Source: Pyrinomonadaceae bacterium (lineage in GTDB: Bacteria; Acidobacteriota; Blastocatellia; Pyrinomonadales; Pyrinomonadaceae). Taken from it: a stretch of DNA of 64,000 bases. Location: assembly GCA_036277115.1 (NCBI GenBank), contig DASUNM010000011.1:62001-126000 (forward strand), in the 5' to 3' direction. The translations under genes were made by a program, and so were the position numbers. Positions 41,989-50,158 of the stretch are shown here, one piece after another. The notes beneath the pieces are model-generated. The model was not told the DNA's origin. It ran no database searches and was given only the letters and a program-made list of their open reading frames with translations. Within the stretch, counting starts at the first letter, position 1, and each line of letters begins with the position of its first letter.

Positions 41989-43062
41989 ATGCTAGTCCTC
42001 GGAATTGAAACTTCCTGCGATGAAACTGCCGCTGCGGTAATCCGCGACGGCCACGAGATCGCTTCATCTGTAATTGCCTCGCAGATCAAGACGCACGAAC
42101 GGTTTGGCGGAGTCGTGCCGGAACTGGCTTCACGCGAGCACCTCGACAAGATCGTGCCGATCGTCGAAGAAGCTCTTTCGCGTGCGAATGTGACGCGACA
42201 ACAGCTTGACGGAATCGCCGTGACTCACGGGCCAGGGTTGATCGGGTCGCTGCTGGTCGGTGTCTCGTACGCGAAGGCGATGGCTTACGCGCTGAACAAA
42301 CCTCTGGTTGGCGTTAATCACATCGAAGGGCACATCTACTCGGTCTGCTTCGAAAACCCGCCGGTGGAACATCCCGCCCTCGCGCTGATTGTTTCTGGCG
42401 GGCACACGAATGTTTTCTTTGTTCCCGAACCCGGCAAATACAAAGTGGTTGGGCGCACACGCGACGACGCTGCCGGGGAAGCATTCGACAAGGTCGCGAA
42501 GCTGCTCGGGCTGGGTTATCCCGGAGGTCCCATCATCGAACGGCTCGCGAGAGAAGGGAATCCGAAAGCGGTGAAGTTCGCGATTCCGCGGATGGGTGAC
42601 AATCGTCCTGATTTCAGCTTCAGCGGATTGAAGACGGCCGTGCAAAAATACGTGCGTGAATCGGGTCTGCAACCCGTGAGCAACGGCGGCGAACCTTCAC
42701 AAGGGATCAAAGATCTCGCCGCGAGTTTTCAAAGCACGGTGATTCGTTCACTGGTTTCGACGATGGAGAGAGTGGCGGAAGAGTATCGGCCCAAAACTTT
42801 AATTGTTGCCGGTGGCGTGGCGTGCAATCGTGCTTTGCGTGAAGCGTGCAGCGAAGCGGCCGGGCGATTAGGAGTGCCCGTCTACTTTCCTTCGCCGCAC
42901 CTTTCGACTGACAACGCGGCAATGATTGCGGCGGCCGGGACGGTGAAGCTGCAATCCGGCGAACGCGCCGGCTGGGATTTGAATGCCGACGTGATGATGC
43001 GGCTTCAGAATATCGAAGTGGAAGATGCGGAGTTAAGGAAGCGAGTCAGGTATCGGCTCTAA
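41989..43062 (+). CDS. tsaD: tRNA N6-adenosine threonylcarbamoyltransferase TsaD
   Basis: 357 residues. It transfers threonylcarbamoyl to A37 of tRNA with TsaB and TsaE. Opening [18 protein letters not shown], metal-binding HIEGHIYS (HxxxH), [18 protein letters not shown] and [12 protein letters not shown] are all in place. The start codon directly follows a heptad tract and has only GAAG as a possible ribosome-binding site. Confidence 0.96.
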   Translation: MLVLGIETSCDETAAAVIRDGHEIASSVIASQIKTHERFGGVVPELASREHLDKIVPIVEEALSRANVTRQQLDGIAVTHGPGLIGSLLVGVSYAKAMAYALNKPLVGVNHIEGHIYSVCFENPPVEHPALALIVSGGHTNVFFVPEPGKYKVVGRTRDDAAGEAFDKVAKLLGLGYPGGPIIERLAREGNPKAVKFAIPRMGDNRPDFSFSGLKTAVQKYVRESGLQPVSNGGEPSQGIKDLAASFQSTVIRSLVSTMERVAEEYRPKTLIVAGGVACNRALREACSEAAGRLGVPVYFPSPHLSTDNAAMIAAAGTVKLQSGERAGWDLNADVMMRLQNIEVEDAELRKRVRYRL

Positions 43063-43255
43063 CTGTCAGTTGTCATTTGTCAGTTGTTTCTCAGTTCTTT
43101 GTGCTTAGGTCTTTGTACTTTGATGTGTCGTCCCAGAGCGCTGTTAAATTGAGACGGGTCTGGGTCAAGGAATCAAAGAACCAAGCACGAAGTACAAAGT
43201 ACTAACGGTCGTACAACAACTGACAACTGACAACTGACAACTGACTACGGACCAT
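43063..43255. repeat. heptad-armed element, copy 2 (inverted relative to 29714)
   Basis: Left arm: GTCAGTTGTCATTTGTCAG, then TTCTTTG/TACTTTG heptads. Core 43132-43175: CCCAGAGCGC...GGGTCTGGGTCAAGG. Right arm: AAGCACG/AAGTACA heptads, then CTGACAA repeats. It fills the whole gap between the convergent tsaD and MOSC genes. Confidence 0.75.
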
Positions 43256-43262
43256 GACAGCC

Positions 43263-43724
43263 TTACGGTCGGGCTTCTTTGACCGTCGCGCCCACGCGAA
43301 TGGTACCTTCCGACAAAATCTGGGCGCGCAAACCGGCGCGATGAATCAGCCCCGGCAGGACCTGTTTGACGGTGAGCTTTTGCAGATGCGCGCACGGCTC
43401 ACACAGCATAATGCCGCGCGCTTTCACCTCGCCGACCCAGAATTCCTTTCCGACCAGATGATTAAGTGGCACCCCGCGCGTGACCACGTTGCGGCGGCTG
43501 TCGCCCAAGCCGTAATCAACGTTGAGTTCGCTTTTAAACGCTTCAATGGCTTCAGCCTCGATCAGCGTCAATTCGCGCTTAACTTCAGGCGCGCGGCCCT
43601 TGTTATCAAAATAGCGATCGCCTTCCAGTCCGCGACCGGGAATGGCCCGGACTTCATCGACCGATTGCATGGGCGCTTCGGCCTGCGGTGTGATGTTGAT
43701 TGAGATGACTTTACCTTCGAACAT
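43263..43724 (-). CDS. MOSC-domain protein
   Basis: 153 residues, a single MOSC domain. PGRGLEGDRYFD, ELTLIEAEAIEAF, DSRRNVVTRGVPLNHLVGKEF and the conserved Cys in MLCEPCAHL are typical. The family includes molybdenum cofactor sulfurase C-terminal domains and small stand-alone sulfur-carrier or transferase proteins such as YiiM. The substrate is unknown. No Moco genes are adjacent. Confidence 0.88.
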   Translation of the reverse strand: MFEGKVISINITPQAEAPMQSVDEVRAIPGRGLEGDRYFDNKGRAPEVKRELTLIEAEAIEAFKSELNVDYGLGDSRRNVVTRGVPLNHLVGKEFWVGEVKARGIMLCEPCAHLQKLTVKQVLPGLIHRAGLRAQILSEGTIRVGATVKEARP

Positions 43725-43746
43725 TTACCGAGTTCTCTCCATTGGA

Positions 43747-43828
43747 AGTTTAGAGGCGGGCTACCGCCCGCCTCTTGTCGGGCAGTAGCCCGACTTTAAA
43801 CAGCTGCACGCCGGGGGCGTGCGTACCT
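43747..43828. repeat. two adjacent palindromic repeat types
   Basis: GAGGCGGGCTACCGCCCGCCTC and GTCGGGCAGTAGCCCGAC (43752-43793), then GCACGCCGGGGGCGTGCGTAC (43806-43826). They fill the gap between the MOSC gene and the aminotransferase. GGGCAGTAGCCCGA matches the arm of the element inserted in the amidohydrolase gene at 22386. Confidence 0.75.
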
Positions 43829-43836
43829 AGATCGGC

Positions 43837-45192
43837 CTAGACCGACGCCTTAATAGCGTCATCAAAGATCTCCAATGCTACGTCGACATGCTCTTTCGTT
43901 AAGATCAACGGCGGTGACCAGCGAATCGTGTTGGCGCCGCAGCCCAACAGAATCAATCCACGTTCGAATACGGCCATCTCAACGCGATCGCGTAAATCCG
44001 GATCGGGGGTGCGGCTGGTTTTGTCTTTAACGAACTCAACGCCGAGCATGAAGCCTTTGCCACGCACGTCACCGATGCACTCGTGCTTTGCCATCAGCTT
44101 TTTTAAACCGCGTTTCAGGTAATCGCCGACTTCCGCTGCATTCGCGACCAGCTCACGCTCAAGCAATTCAATCGTCTTCATCGCCGCCGCAATAGCCACC
44201 GGATTTCCGCCGAACGTCGAGGCATGCGCGCCCTTTTGCCAATCCATCAAGTCTGCGCGCGCGACGCACGCGCCGAGCGGCAACCCGGAAGCGATGCCTT
44301 TCGCGATGCAGATGACATCCGGCCGCACATCGTCGTGCTCGCAAGCGAACATTTTGCCGGTGCGGCCCATGCCGCTTTGCACTTCGTCAAAGATGAGAAG
44401 GATTCCGTGTTCATCGCAAATCCGCCGCAGGCCTTGCAGAAAACCCTTCGGCGCCGGTACATAACCGCCTTCACCCTGAATCGGCTCGACCACGATCGCG
44501 GCCACTTCTTCAGGCGGCGTCGTCGTTTTGAAGAGACGATTTTCGATCCAATTAAGCGCCCCTTGCGCCGCGCCGCCGGTGCCGCAATCTTCAGCACTGA
44601 AGGGATTGCGATAGTCGTTCGGATAAGGCACGTGTACGACGTCGAGCGCTTGCCGTTTGAAACCAGATCGTTGCGCCGCCTTTGACGAAGTAAGCGACAG
44701 CGAGCCCAACGTGCGTCCGTGAAAGCTGCCAAAGAACGCGATGAATTTCTCGCGTCCGGTCGCATGCATGGCCAGCTTCAAAGCGGTCTCGACCGCCTCA
44801 GTTCCGCTGTTGGCAAAATGAGTGCGGGTCGGACTAGGCACCGGCGTGATGGCGTCCAAAGCCTCAGCCAGGTCAGGCATCAATTGATAGTAATAATCCG
44901 TGCCGCAGATGTGGATCAGTTGCGCGGCTTGATCCTGAATCGCTTTGACGACTTCCGGATGGCAATGTCCGGTTGAGCACACGGCCACGCCGGCGTTGCA
45001 ATCGAGAAAAACGTTGCCGTCAACGTCTTCGACCCACACGCCCTGGGCGCGTTCGGCGACAAGCTTAAAGTCAGGACGCGGATACGCTGGATTCACGTAG
45101 CGCGCATCGGCGGCGATAATCTTTCGCCCCTTGGGACCCGGCAGTTCGGTTTTGATCTCAGGTCGTTTTACAGCTAATGCGGTTTCCATCAT
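43837..45192 (-). CDS. class III PLP-dependent aminotransferase (ornithine/acetylornithine/GABA type)
   Basis: 451 residues. PLP fold type I: NSGTEAVETALKLA, FFGSFHGRTLGSLSLT, VVEPIQGEGGYVPAP, LIFDEVQSGMGRTG and the Schiff-base Lys in CIAKGIASGLPLG. The ~40-residue N-terminal extension with GPKGRKIIA resembles archaeal-type ornithine aminotransferases and related racemases more than ArgD. No arginine genes are adjacent, so the substrate is uncertain. Confidence 0.88.
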   Translation of the reverse strand: MMETALAVKRPEIKTELPGPKGRKIIAADARYVNPAYPRPDFKLVAERAQGVWVEDVDGNVFLDCNAGVAVCSTGHCHPEVVKAIQDQAAQLIHICGTDYYYQLMPDLAEALDAITPVPSPTRTHFANSGTEAVETALKLAMHATGREKFIAFFGSFHGRTLGSLSLTSSKAAQRSGFKRQALDVVHVPYPNDYRNPFSAEDCGTGGAAQGALNWIENRLFKTTTPPEEVAAIVVEPIQGEGGYVPAPKGFLQGLRRICDEHGILLIFDEVQSGMGRTGKMFACEHDDVRPDVICIAKGIASGLPLGACVARADLMDWQKGAHASTFGGNPVAIAAAMKTIELLERELVANAAEVGDYLKRGLKKLMAKHECIGDVRGKGFMLGVEFVKDKTSRTPDPDLRDRVEMAVFERGLILLGCGANTIRWSPPLILTKEHVDVALEIFDDAIKASV

Positions 45193-45363
45193 CTCTTTAC
45201 TCCTTGAAGTGAAAGCCTCGGGTTTGACACTTTCGGGAAGTGCCGTTTCAAACGAGATGTTGATGGATGGGTACTAGTCCGCGAAGAGGTTGACGCGGTC
45301 GTCGAGAGGTCTCAAATGAATCCAACCTTGGAACATTTTCGTGGCGGGATGATATCACCGGCC

Positions 45364-46017
45364 TTAGGCCGAGTACCAGAGCACCGCAAAGAAGTGACAG
45401 GTAGTGCCGGCAAGCACAAAAAGATGCCAGGCGAAATGGCTATAGCGAATTGAGTGCATTCTGAAGCAGATCGTGCCGGCGGTGTAGGCCAGACCGCCCG
45501 CCACTATCCAAAACAGCGCCGCCCACGGCATGGTGAAAAGAATATGCGGCGCGGCAATCACCGCGAGCCAGCCCATCAACAGGTAAAGCGGAACAGTCAG
45601 CCAGCGATGCTGCGTGCCGAAGATGGCTTTCATGGTTAACCCGAAAACCGCCAGCGACCAGACGAGTCCAAACAAGGTCCAGCCCCATGGTCCGCGCATC
45701 ACTCCCAGCGTGAATGGCGTGTAGGTGCCCGCAATCAAAATGAAGATCGCCCCGTGATCGAGGAGGCGGAAAACGCGCTTGGCGCGATCGTAGGGAATTG
45801 CGTGATAGAGCGTCGAAGCGAGGTAAAGCAGCATCATCGAAGTCGCGAAGACGCTGACGCCGACGATGTTCCAAATGCTGCCCGCGCGCGCGGCGGTCAG
45901 GATTAAAAACGGCGCCGCGGCGATCGCGAGCAGCAGACCAATTCCATGGCTGATACTGTTGGCGATCTCTTCGCTGACTGTCTGGCGCCGTTCGGTAACG
46001 GCCGCGACCTCGGTCAT
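45364..46017 (-). CDS. hemolysin III / PAQR-family membrane protein
   Basis: 217 residues from the ATG at 46017; an earlier start at 46053 would give an atypical N-terminus. Seven membrane segments. The conserved residues of the family are visible: SISHGIG, STLYHAIPYDRAKRVFRLLDH in two blocks, and FAWHLFVLAGTTCHFFAV with the His pair that binds zinc in PAQR relatives. YqfA/TrhA proteins influence membrane energetics and lipid state; despite the name, haemolysis is not the expected role. Confidence 0.9.
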   Translation of the reverse strand: MTEVAAVTERRQTVSEEIANSISHGIGLLLAIAAAPFLILTAARAGSIWNIVGVSVFATSMMLLYLASTLYHAIPYDRAKRVFRLLDHGAIFILIAGTYTPFTLGVMRGPWGWTLFGLVWSLAVFGLTMKAIFGTQHRWLTVPLYLLMGWLAVIAAPHILFTMPWAALFWIVAGGLAYTAGTICFRMHSIRYSHFAWHLFVLAGTTCHFFAVLWYSA

Positions 46018-46107
46018 GCGCCGATTGTAAACGAGGGCCGCAGAAATCGCCATCGCTTTTGTGACTGGAGCGCGCCGGCTCGAAGGCGCTTTCGTATTCT
46101 GTTCCCT

Positions 46108-46225
46108 CCCTGTGGGAGAGGGTTAGGGTGAGGGATTAGCGCGGGGGATAAGAAACACTTTTCTCTTACTCTGCCGCTAAACTTGCTCCCTCACCCCAGC
46201 CCTCTCCCAAAGGGAGAGGGAGTTA
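46108..46225. repeat. GGGAGAGGG palindromic repeat pair
   Basis: CCCTGTGGGAGAGGGTTAGG and, inverted, CCAGCCCTCTCCCAAAGGGA flank about 60 bases between the HlyIII-like and lipoprotein genes. The family recurs at 48115-48215 and 54236-54415. Confidence 0.65.
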
Positions 46226-46240
46226 CCGCCGCACTCCAAA

Positions 46241-46837
46241 TTACTTCCGCTTCAGAATCTTTGCCGTGAACGAACCTTTGATCGTGCTGTCGCCGGCCGT
46301 CACATCGATGTCGCCGGAGATTGAATCGTCCGTGACCGACGTGAGCGTGACTTGTCCGTTCAGACTGCTGCGGTCGAACCAGGTTTTTGTGTCAGCGTTG
46401 CCTTTGCGCGTCACGATGCCGACCGTTTCGACTTTCATGTACTTGTCGGCTTTAGCTGAGTAGGTGCCGGTTTTAAGCGCCGTGGGATCCTTCGTGCCTT
46501 CTTCGCCGACCAGGCTGAAGACAACGCGCATGTTTTCGTCCGAGGCCATCGGCTTTTCGAGGGTCATTCCGAAATTAGCCGAGTCGAGATCGTAATTCGC
46601 CGTAAAGACGTTGTAGACGACGGCGGTGGTGATTTTCTGATTGATGTCCGTGAATGACTTGGTGACCGCGAACGTGTAAGCGGATTTGACGGCGAGATCC
46701 TTTTCGCCGGCCGCCGGTGACTTAACGTGCAGATTGTTACCGCCGCCGCCTTTGCTGCAACCGGAGAGCGACAAAGCGGCGATGCTGACGGCGATTAGAA
46801 TCGAAATGAAGAAACTGCGTGAACGTTGTCGGGGCAT
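46241..46837 (-). CDS. lipoprotein of unknown function
   Basis: 198 residues from the ATG at 46837, chosen for GGGAGAAAG upstream. A lipoprotein signal with lipobox LSGC is followed by a Gly-rich tether (SKGGGGNN). The mature domain is beta-rich, with FTDINQKITTAVVYN, TLEKPMASDENMRVVFSLVG and GQVTLTSVTDDSISGDIDV. I do not recognise a family. It is probably held at the periplasmic or outer-membrane face. Confidence 0.75.
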   Translation of the reverse strand: MPRQRSRSFFISILIAVSIAALSLSGCSKGGGGNNLHVKSPAAGEKDLAVKSAYTFAVTKSFTDINQKITTAVVYNVFTANYDLDSANFGMTLEKPMASDENMRVVFSLVGEEGTKDPTALKTGTYSAKADKYMKVETVGIVTRKGNADTKTWFDRSSLNGQVTLTSVTDDSISGDIDVTAGDSTIKGSFTAKILKRK

Positions 46838-46926
46838 AATTCTTTCTCCCAGAGAAGATCGATAGAGCGAAAGGGCGCGGGCAAGGCGTTTGCGCAGGCG
46901 CTTTTTACGGGAAAAGCATAGCAGAG

Positions 46927-47472
46927 TCAATGCCGCCGGAAATCAACGGACAGTGGTTGCCACGTGGGCGAAGTGCCGACAACTCCCTTGTTGATGTTCA
47001 CAACTTCGAGCCGTTCCGGTGTGACTTTGATGAGCAGGTAACTCTTGTCGCGATCGGGATAGAAAGCCTTCCAGTCGTCTTTCCATCGTTTGGCTTTTTC
47101 GGTTTGGTCGCTTACCAGGCGCGCGGTTCCGTAAACCGTGACGTAAGCCGCACTCTCACGATCGAAGTAATAAAGCGTCACTTTCGGGTGGCGGCGGATT
47201 TCGGCGACTTTGCGGCTGCGTGGATTGGTTGCCAGCCAAACAGTCATGTCTTCTTCGGGAGTGAAAGCGTCCATTGTTCGCGCGTGAGTGCGACCATTGC
47301 GGCCCGTGGTAATCAAAGCGCAGTAGCGCGTGGTGGTCATGATTTCACGCGCGGCCGAAATCAAGGCGTCGCGTGAGAAGGTTGGTTGTTGTGCGAAGGC
47401 CGGCAGACTGAAGAAGAGCAGGAACAGGGTTGCTCCCGCGGTAAGCGTGCTTTTTGATTGTTGGATCTTCAT
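46927..47472 (-). CDS. exported pyridoxamine 5'-phosphate oxidase-like (split-barrel FMN-binding) protein
   Basis: 181 residues from the ATG at 47472. A clear signal peptide ends LPAFAQQ (about residue 28), which is unusual for this cytosolic fold. The split-barrel domain follows: RYCALITTGRNGRTHARTMD, MTVWLATNPRSRKVAEIRRHP, VTLYYFDRESAAYVTVYGTA and KAFYPDRDKSYLLIKV. General-stress-protein 26 relatives share these blocks. The cofactor (FMN, F420 or heme) cannot be told from sequence alone. Confidence 0.82.
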   Translation of the reverse strand: MKIQQSKSTLTAGATLFLLFFSLPAFAQQPTFSRDALISAAREIMTTTRYCALITTGRNGRTHARTMDAFTPEEDMTVWLATNPRSRKVAEIRRHPKVTLYYFDRESAAYVTVYGTARLVSDQTEKAKRWKDDWKAFYPDRDKSYLLIKVTPERLEVVNINKGVVGTSPTWQPLSVDFRRH

Positions 47473-47535
47473 GCGATCAAGATGGCTGGAAAATTTAAAG
47501 TGCGCTGGCTTGATAGCGCTTTTGTTATCGACCGC

Positions 47536-47572
47536 CCCAAAAGCGGCATCAAGCCGCCGCACTCCAGGAGCC
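47536..47572. repeat. AAAGCGGC...GCCGCCGCACTCC repeat overlapping a gene end
   Basis: GCCCCAAAAGCGGCATCAAG then CCGCCGCACTCCAGG. The segment from 47549 rightward is read on the minus strand as the last codons and stop of the ferritin-like gene. Confidence 0.65.
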
Positions 47573-48106
47573 TCGTTCTCGTTCGAACGATTGTCGAATC
47601 GATTCTTTCGCTGGTGGCTCAGGCCAAATCGGTAAACGCCGCCCGAGCGCGTGACGCAGCACCTGCGACCGAAAATACTTTTCGTGATCCCACTCGACTT
47701 CGGCCATCTCGAGCAGGCAATCGATCAGTTCGGTTTGACCGGAGTCCCGCGCATAACGCGCCGCGGTTTCGTACTCGACGATGTTCCGGCTCTCGAGTTT
47801 GCCCGCGCCGTACATCGGTGCCAGCCACCCCGAAACGTGACAAAGAAATCCCAGCGTGCGGCCGATGATTGTCGCTCGTGTCTCGCGTCTTTTATTGGGC
47901 GCGCTGCCGAGGGCAGCTAGCATTTCGCCGACGAGTTTCCGGTGCCGCCATTCATCTTCTTCAATTGTGCGAATCGATTCGCGCTCATCAGCGGCGCTGA
48001 CGGAATGCCAGTGACCGCGATAGGCGTACGCTGCTGCCAACTCGCCGGAGTACGCGAGTTGGAGAATGGCGATGAGCTTCTGACGATTATCGTCTGACTG
48101 AGACAT
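47549..48106 (-). CDS. ferritin-like di-iron protein (COQ7/rubrerythrin-like)
   Basis: 185 residues, helical. Four-helix di-iron pattern: Glu in LAYSGELAAAYAYRGHW, ExxH in IEEDEWRHRKLV, Glu in RNIVEYETAARYA, and ExxxH-like MAEVEWDHEKYF. Relatives include demethoxyubiquinone hydroxylase and other ferritin-like proteins; with no quinone genes nearby the substrate is open. The last residues (SWSAAA) and the TGA stop come from a palindromic repeat. Confidence 0.8.
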   Translation of the reverse strand: MSQSDDNRQKLIAILQLAYSGELAAAYAYRGHWHSVSAADERESIRTIEEDEWRHRKLVGEMLAALGSAPNKRRETRATIIGRTLGFLCHVSGWLAPMYGAGKLESRNIVEYETAARYARDSGQTELIDCLLEMAEVEWDHEKYFRSQVLRHALGRRLPIWPEPPAKESIRQSFERERGSWSAAA

Positions 48107-48114
48107 GCCTGGAA

Positions 48115-48215
48115 AAACTCCTCCCTCCCCGCGTGCGGGGAGGGGCTGGGGGTGGGGTTCGCGCGCCGTCCTCTCCCCCTAACCCCCTCTCCGCATGCGG
48201 AGAGGGAGAAAACGC
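48115..48215. repeat. CCTCCCCGCGTGCGGGGAGG / CCTCTCCGCATGCGGAGAGG pair
   Basis: Two hairpins of the GGGAGAGGG family in inverted order between the ferritin-like and GH47 genes. Confidence 0.7.
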
Positions 48216-48234
48216 AAGGTACGAAATTCCGAAA

Positions 48235-49644
48235 TCACTTTCTGCGCACCGGATGAGCTTCGGTATTGAAGATCACTCTATCAAAGTTCAATGTCGTACG
48301 TGGAGCAAACAGCAGATAGAAATACTTGAAGGTTTCCGCGAACACAAAACTCTGCATCGAGTCGTTTTTCTCTTTCGTGACGACGCTCTTCAGCGCGGCA
48401 TAGGCTTCGTCCGTGCGGCAGTGCTTCATGAAGTCTTCCCACATTGCCGCAGCCATCGACTGGTAATAATCAGCGAGCTTCCGGCTTACATGATTCCGCC
48501 TGCCCCGGTGATAGTGTTGATGAAGGTAATACGTCGATTCAACTATTTCAGGGCGCAAATGGTATGCAGGAGAAGTCACTTGCATCGTTTGATAATCGAT
48601 TTTTTCGGGCTCAATGTGATGCTTGAACCACATCACAAATGACGAATTCTGGAGGCGATCGGCGCGCTTGATGTCGCCAGAAAGCATCAGCACTGCCGGA
48701 AAAAAAGCATCGAGGGCGCCGTAAGTCGTCGCTGTTCTCTTGCCGGACTTCATGTCGGCATGTCCGTACCACAATTCTTTAATCGGCGGTCCGAGAATCG
48801 TACTCGTACTTGGACGAACTTCATCAGCCAGGTACTTGTTAATTGCCGCACTGCTGTCGTTCCACATGCGCCGGCAATCGCTGTCATTAAAAAGAATTGC
48901 GCACTTCAAAAGATATTCGTAGTAGCTGTCGATCGCGCCGCTGATGTGGCTGTCGGTATTGGTCCATTGTCCGGTCTCGACATTGATCCATGTGCCCACC
49001 AGGCCAATCGATGAGCGGCGATTGTAAGTTTCGACCAGTGCGCGCTTGGCCTTGTCGAAGTAAATTCGTTTGCCGGTGTGCTTGGCCAAAGTGCCGAATT
49101 CGATCAAGAGCGTGCCGGTTTCCGCAGGATTGGAAACATTGCCGCGAATCTTCCCGGTTTTCAGATTCACGTAGCGATAGGGCAGGCCCGTGGGGGATTC
49201 GAATACCGGCAGCAGTCGAGTGCCCAAATCGTCCGCGAGTTTTAGCAAGCGCTTGTCGCCGGTCATTTCATAACCGGTAAGCAATCCACCCAAAAGGCGA
49301 ATCGTGATCTCGAAGTTCTGGACGTAAATGTCTTTGTCGAACGAGAGGTGAGTGGCGATGTATTCGCGGGTCGTCTTCGCTTCGGAGTTCAGATCCATCA
49401 GGATCAGCGTGTCGAGCGAGTCCACTGGTGTCATCAAGAGCGAAGTGCCGTACCAGTCATGACAAGTCTTGCTGATCGGCTTTAGCTCGTCGTGTCCCCA
49501 ACAATGTTTCTTATAGCCGTTCCAGGCGTGCAGGAACTCGGTGCGGACTTGAGTGGCGAGCGCGCGTCTATTTAATGGGGCTTGCGCGGCGACGAACGAT
49601 GCGGAGGCAAGCGCAAGCAGCACAATGGCGGCAAACTTTTTCAT
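48235..49644 (-). CDS. exported GH47-family (class I alpha-1,2-mannosidase) glycosidase
   Basis: 469 residues. Signal peptide ends FVAAQ (about residue 21). The fold is the (alpha/alpha)7 barrel of class I mannosidases: FLHAWNGYKKHCWGHDELKP, DWYGTSLLMTPVDSLDTL, FEITIRLLGGLL, YHLRPEIVESTYYL (catalytic Glu), MQSFVFAETFKYFYLLF, and the Ca-binding Thr in FNTEAHP. These enzymes are mainly eukaryotic ER/Golgi processing enzymes; bacterial members are known but few. It trims alpha-1,2-mannose from glycans, here probably for nutrition or its own glycans. Its ATG overlaps the osmC-like stop by 4 bases. Confidence 0.9.
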   Translation of the reverse strand: MKKFAAIVLLALASASFVAAQAPLNRRALATQVRTEFLHAWNGYKKHCWGHDELKPISKTCHDWYGTSLLMTPVDSLDTLILMDLNSEAKTTREYIATHLSFDKDIYVQNFEITIRLLGGLLTGYEMTGDKRLLKLADDLGTRLLPVFESPTGLPYRYVNLKTGKIRGNVSNPAETGTLLIEFGTLAKHTGKRIYFDKAKRALVETYNRRSSIGLVGTWINVETGQWTNTDSHISGAIDSYYEYLLKCAILFNDSDCRRMWNDSSAAINKYLADEVRPSTSTILGPPIKELWYGHADMKSGKRTATTYGALDAFFPAVLMLSGDIKRADRLQNSSFVMWFKHHIEPEKIDYQTMQVTSPAYHLRPEIVESTYYLHQHYHRGRRNHVSRKLADYYQSMAAAMWEDFMKHCRTDEAYAALKSVVTKEKNDSMQSFVFAETFKYFYLLFAPRTTLNFDRVIFNTEAHPVRRK

Positions 49645-50066
49645 GCGGTCATCTCAGTAATGATAATTGGCGAGGTCAGAGTCTTGTGAACGGGACACTT
49701 GTGGGCAATCTCCTGAAGCCGCGCCTGTTGTTCTTCGGTGAGACTTCCTTCGATAGTCACGCTTCGCTCAATTCGCTGAACGTAGCCTTCGGGCTTCGCT
49801 TCACATTCCGCGCAGTCCTTGCCGTGAATTCTTTGTTGCCGCAGGCGCACGGTCACGCGCTCCACCGGCCAGGCTTTGCGGCGCGCGTAAAGCGTTACGG
49901 TCATGGAAATACAAGTGCCGAGGGCACCGAGCAGAAGCGTGTAAGGATCCGGCCCGGCATCTTCGCCTCCGGCGGCGACCGGCTCGTCCGTTATCAACGA
50001 GTGTGAGTCGCCATACGTCACTTCATTTCGCAGATTGCCCAGAGATGTAACGATGACCTCGTTCAT
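49641..50066 (-). CDS. OsmC/Ohr-family peroxide-detoxifying or thiol protein
   Basis: 141 residues from the ATG at 50066 (AGGAGA upstream). The two redox cysteines lie in LGTCISMTVTLYA and HKCPVHKTL. PYTLLLGALGTC is the family core. The YhfA-like branch fits better than Ohr. It reduces organic peroxides or acts on thiols in the cytoplasm. Coupled by a 4-base overlap to the GH47 gene. Confidence 0.88.
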   Translation of the reverse strand: MNEVIVTSLGNLRNEVTYGDSHSLITDEPVAAGGEDAGPDPYTLLLGALGTCISMTVTLYARRKAWPVERVTVRLRQQRIHGKDCAECEAKPEGYVQRIERSVTIEGSLTEEQQARLQEIAHKCPVHKTLTSPIIITEMTA

Positions 50067-50083
50067 TGGTTCTCCTCTCCGGC

Positions 50084-50155
50084 GGTACGCACGCCTCCGG
50101 CGTGCTTTGTTTCGCGATAAAGCACGCCTGAGGCGTGCCCTACCGACGAAAAACG
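50084..50155. repeat. GTACGCACGCCTCCGGCGTGC inverted pair
   Basis: GGTACGCACGCCTCCGGCGT and, after TTTGTTTCGCGATAAA, AGCACGCCTGAGGCGTGCCC. It lies between the OsmC-like and CAP genes and forms a large potential hairpin. Confidence 0.75.
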
Positions 50156-50158
50156 CGG

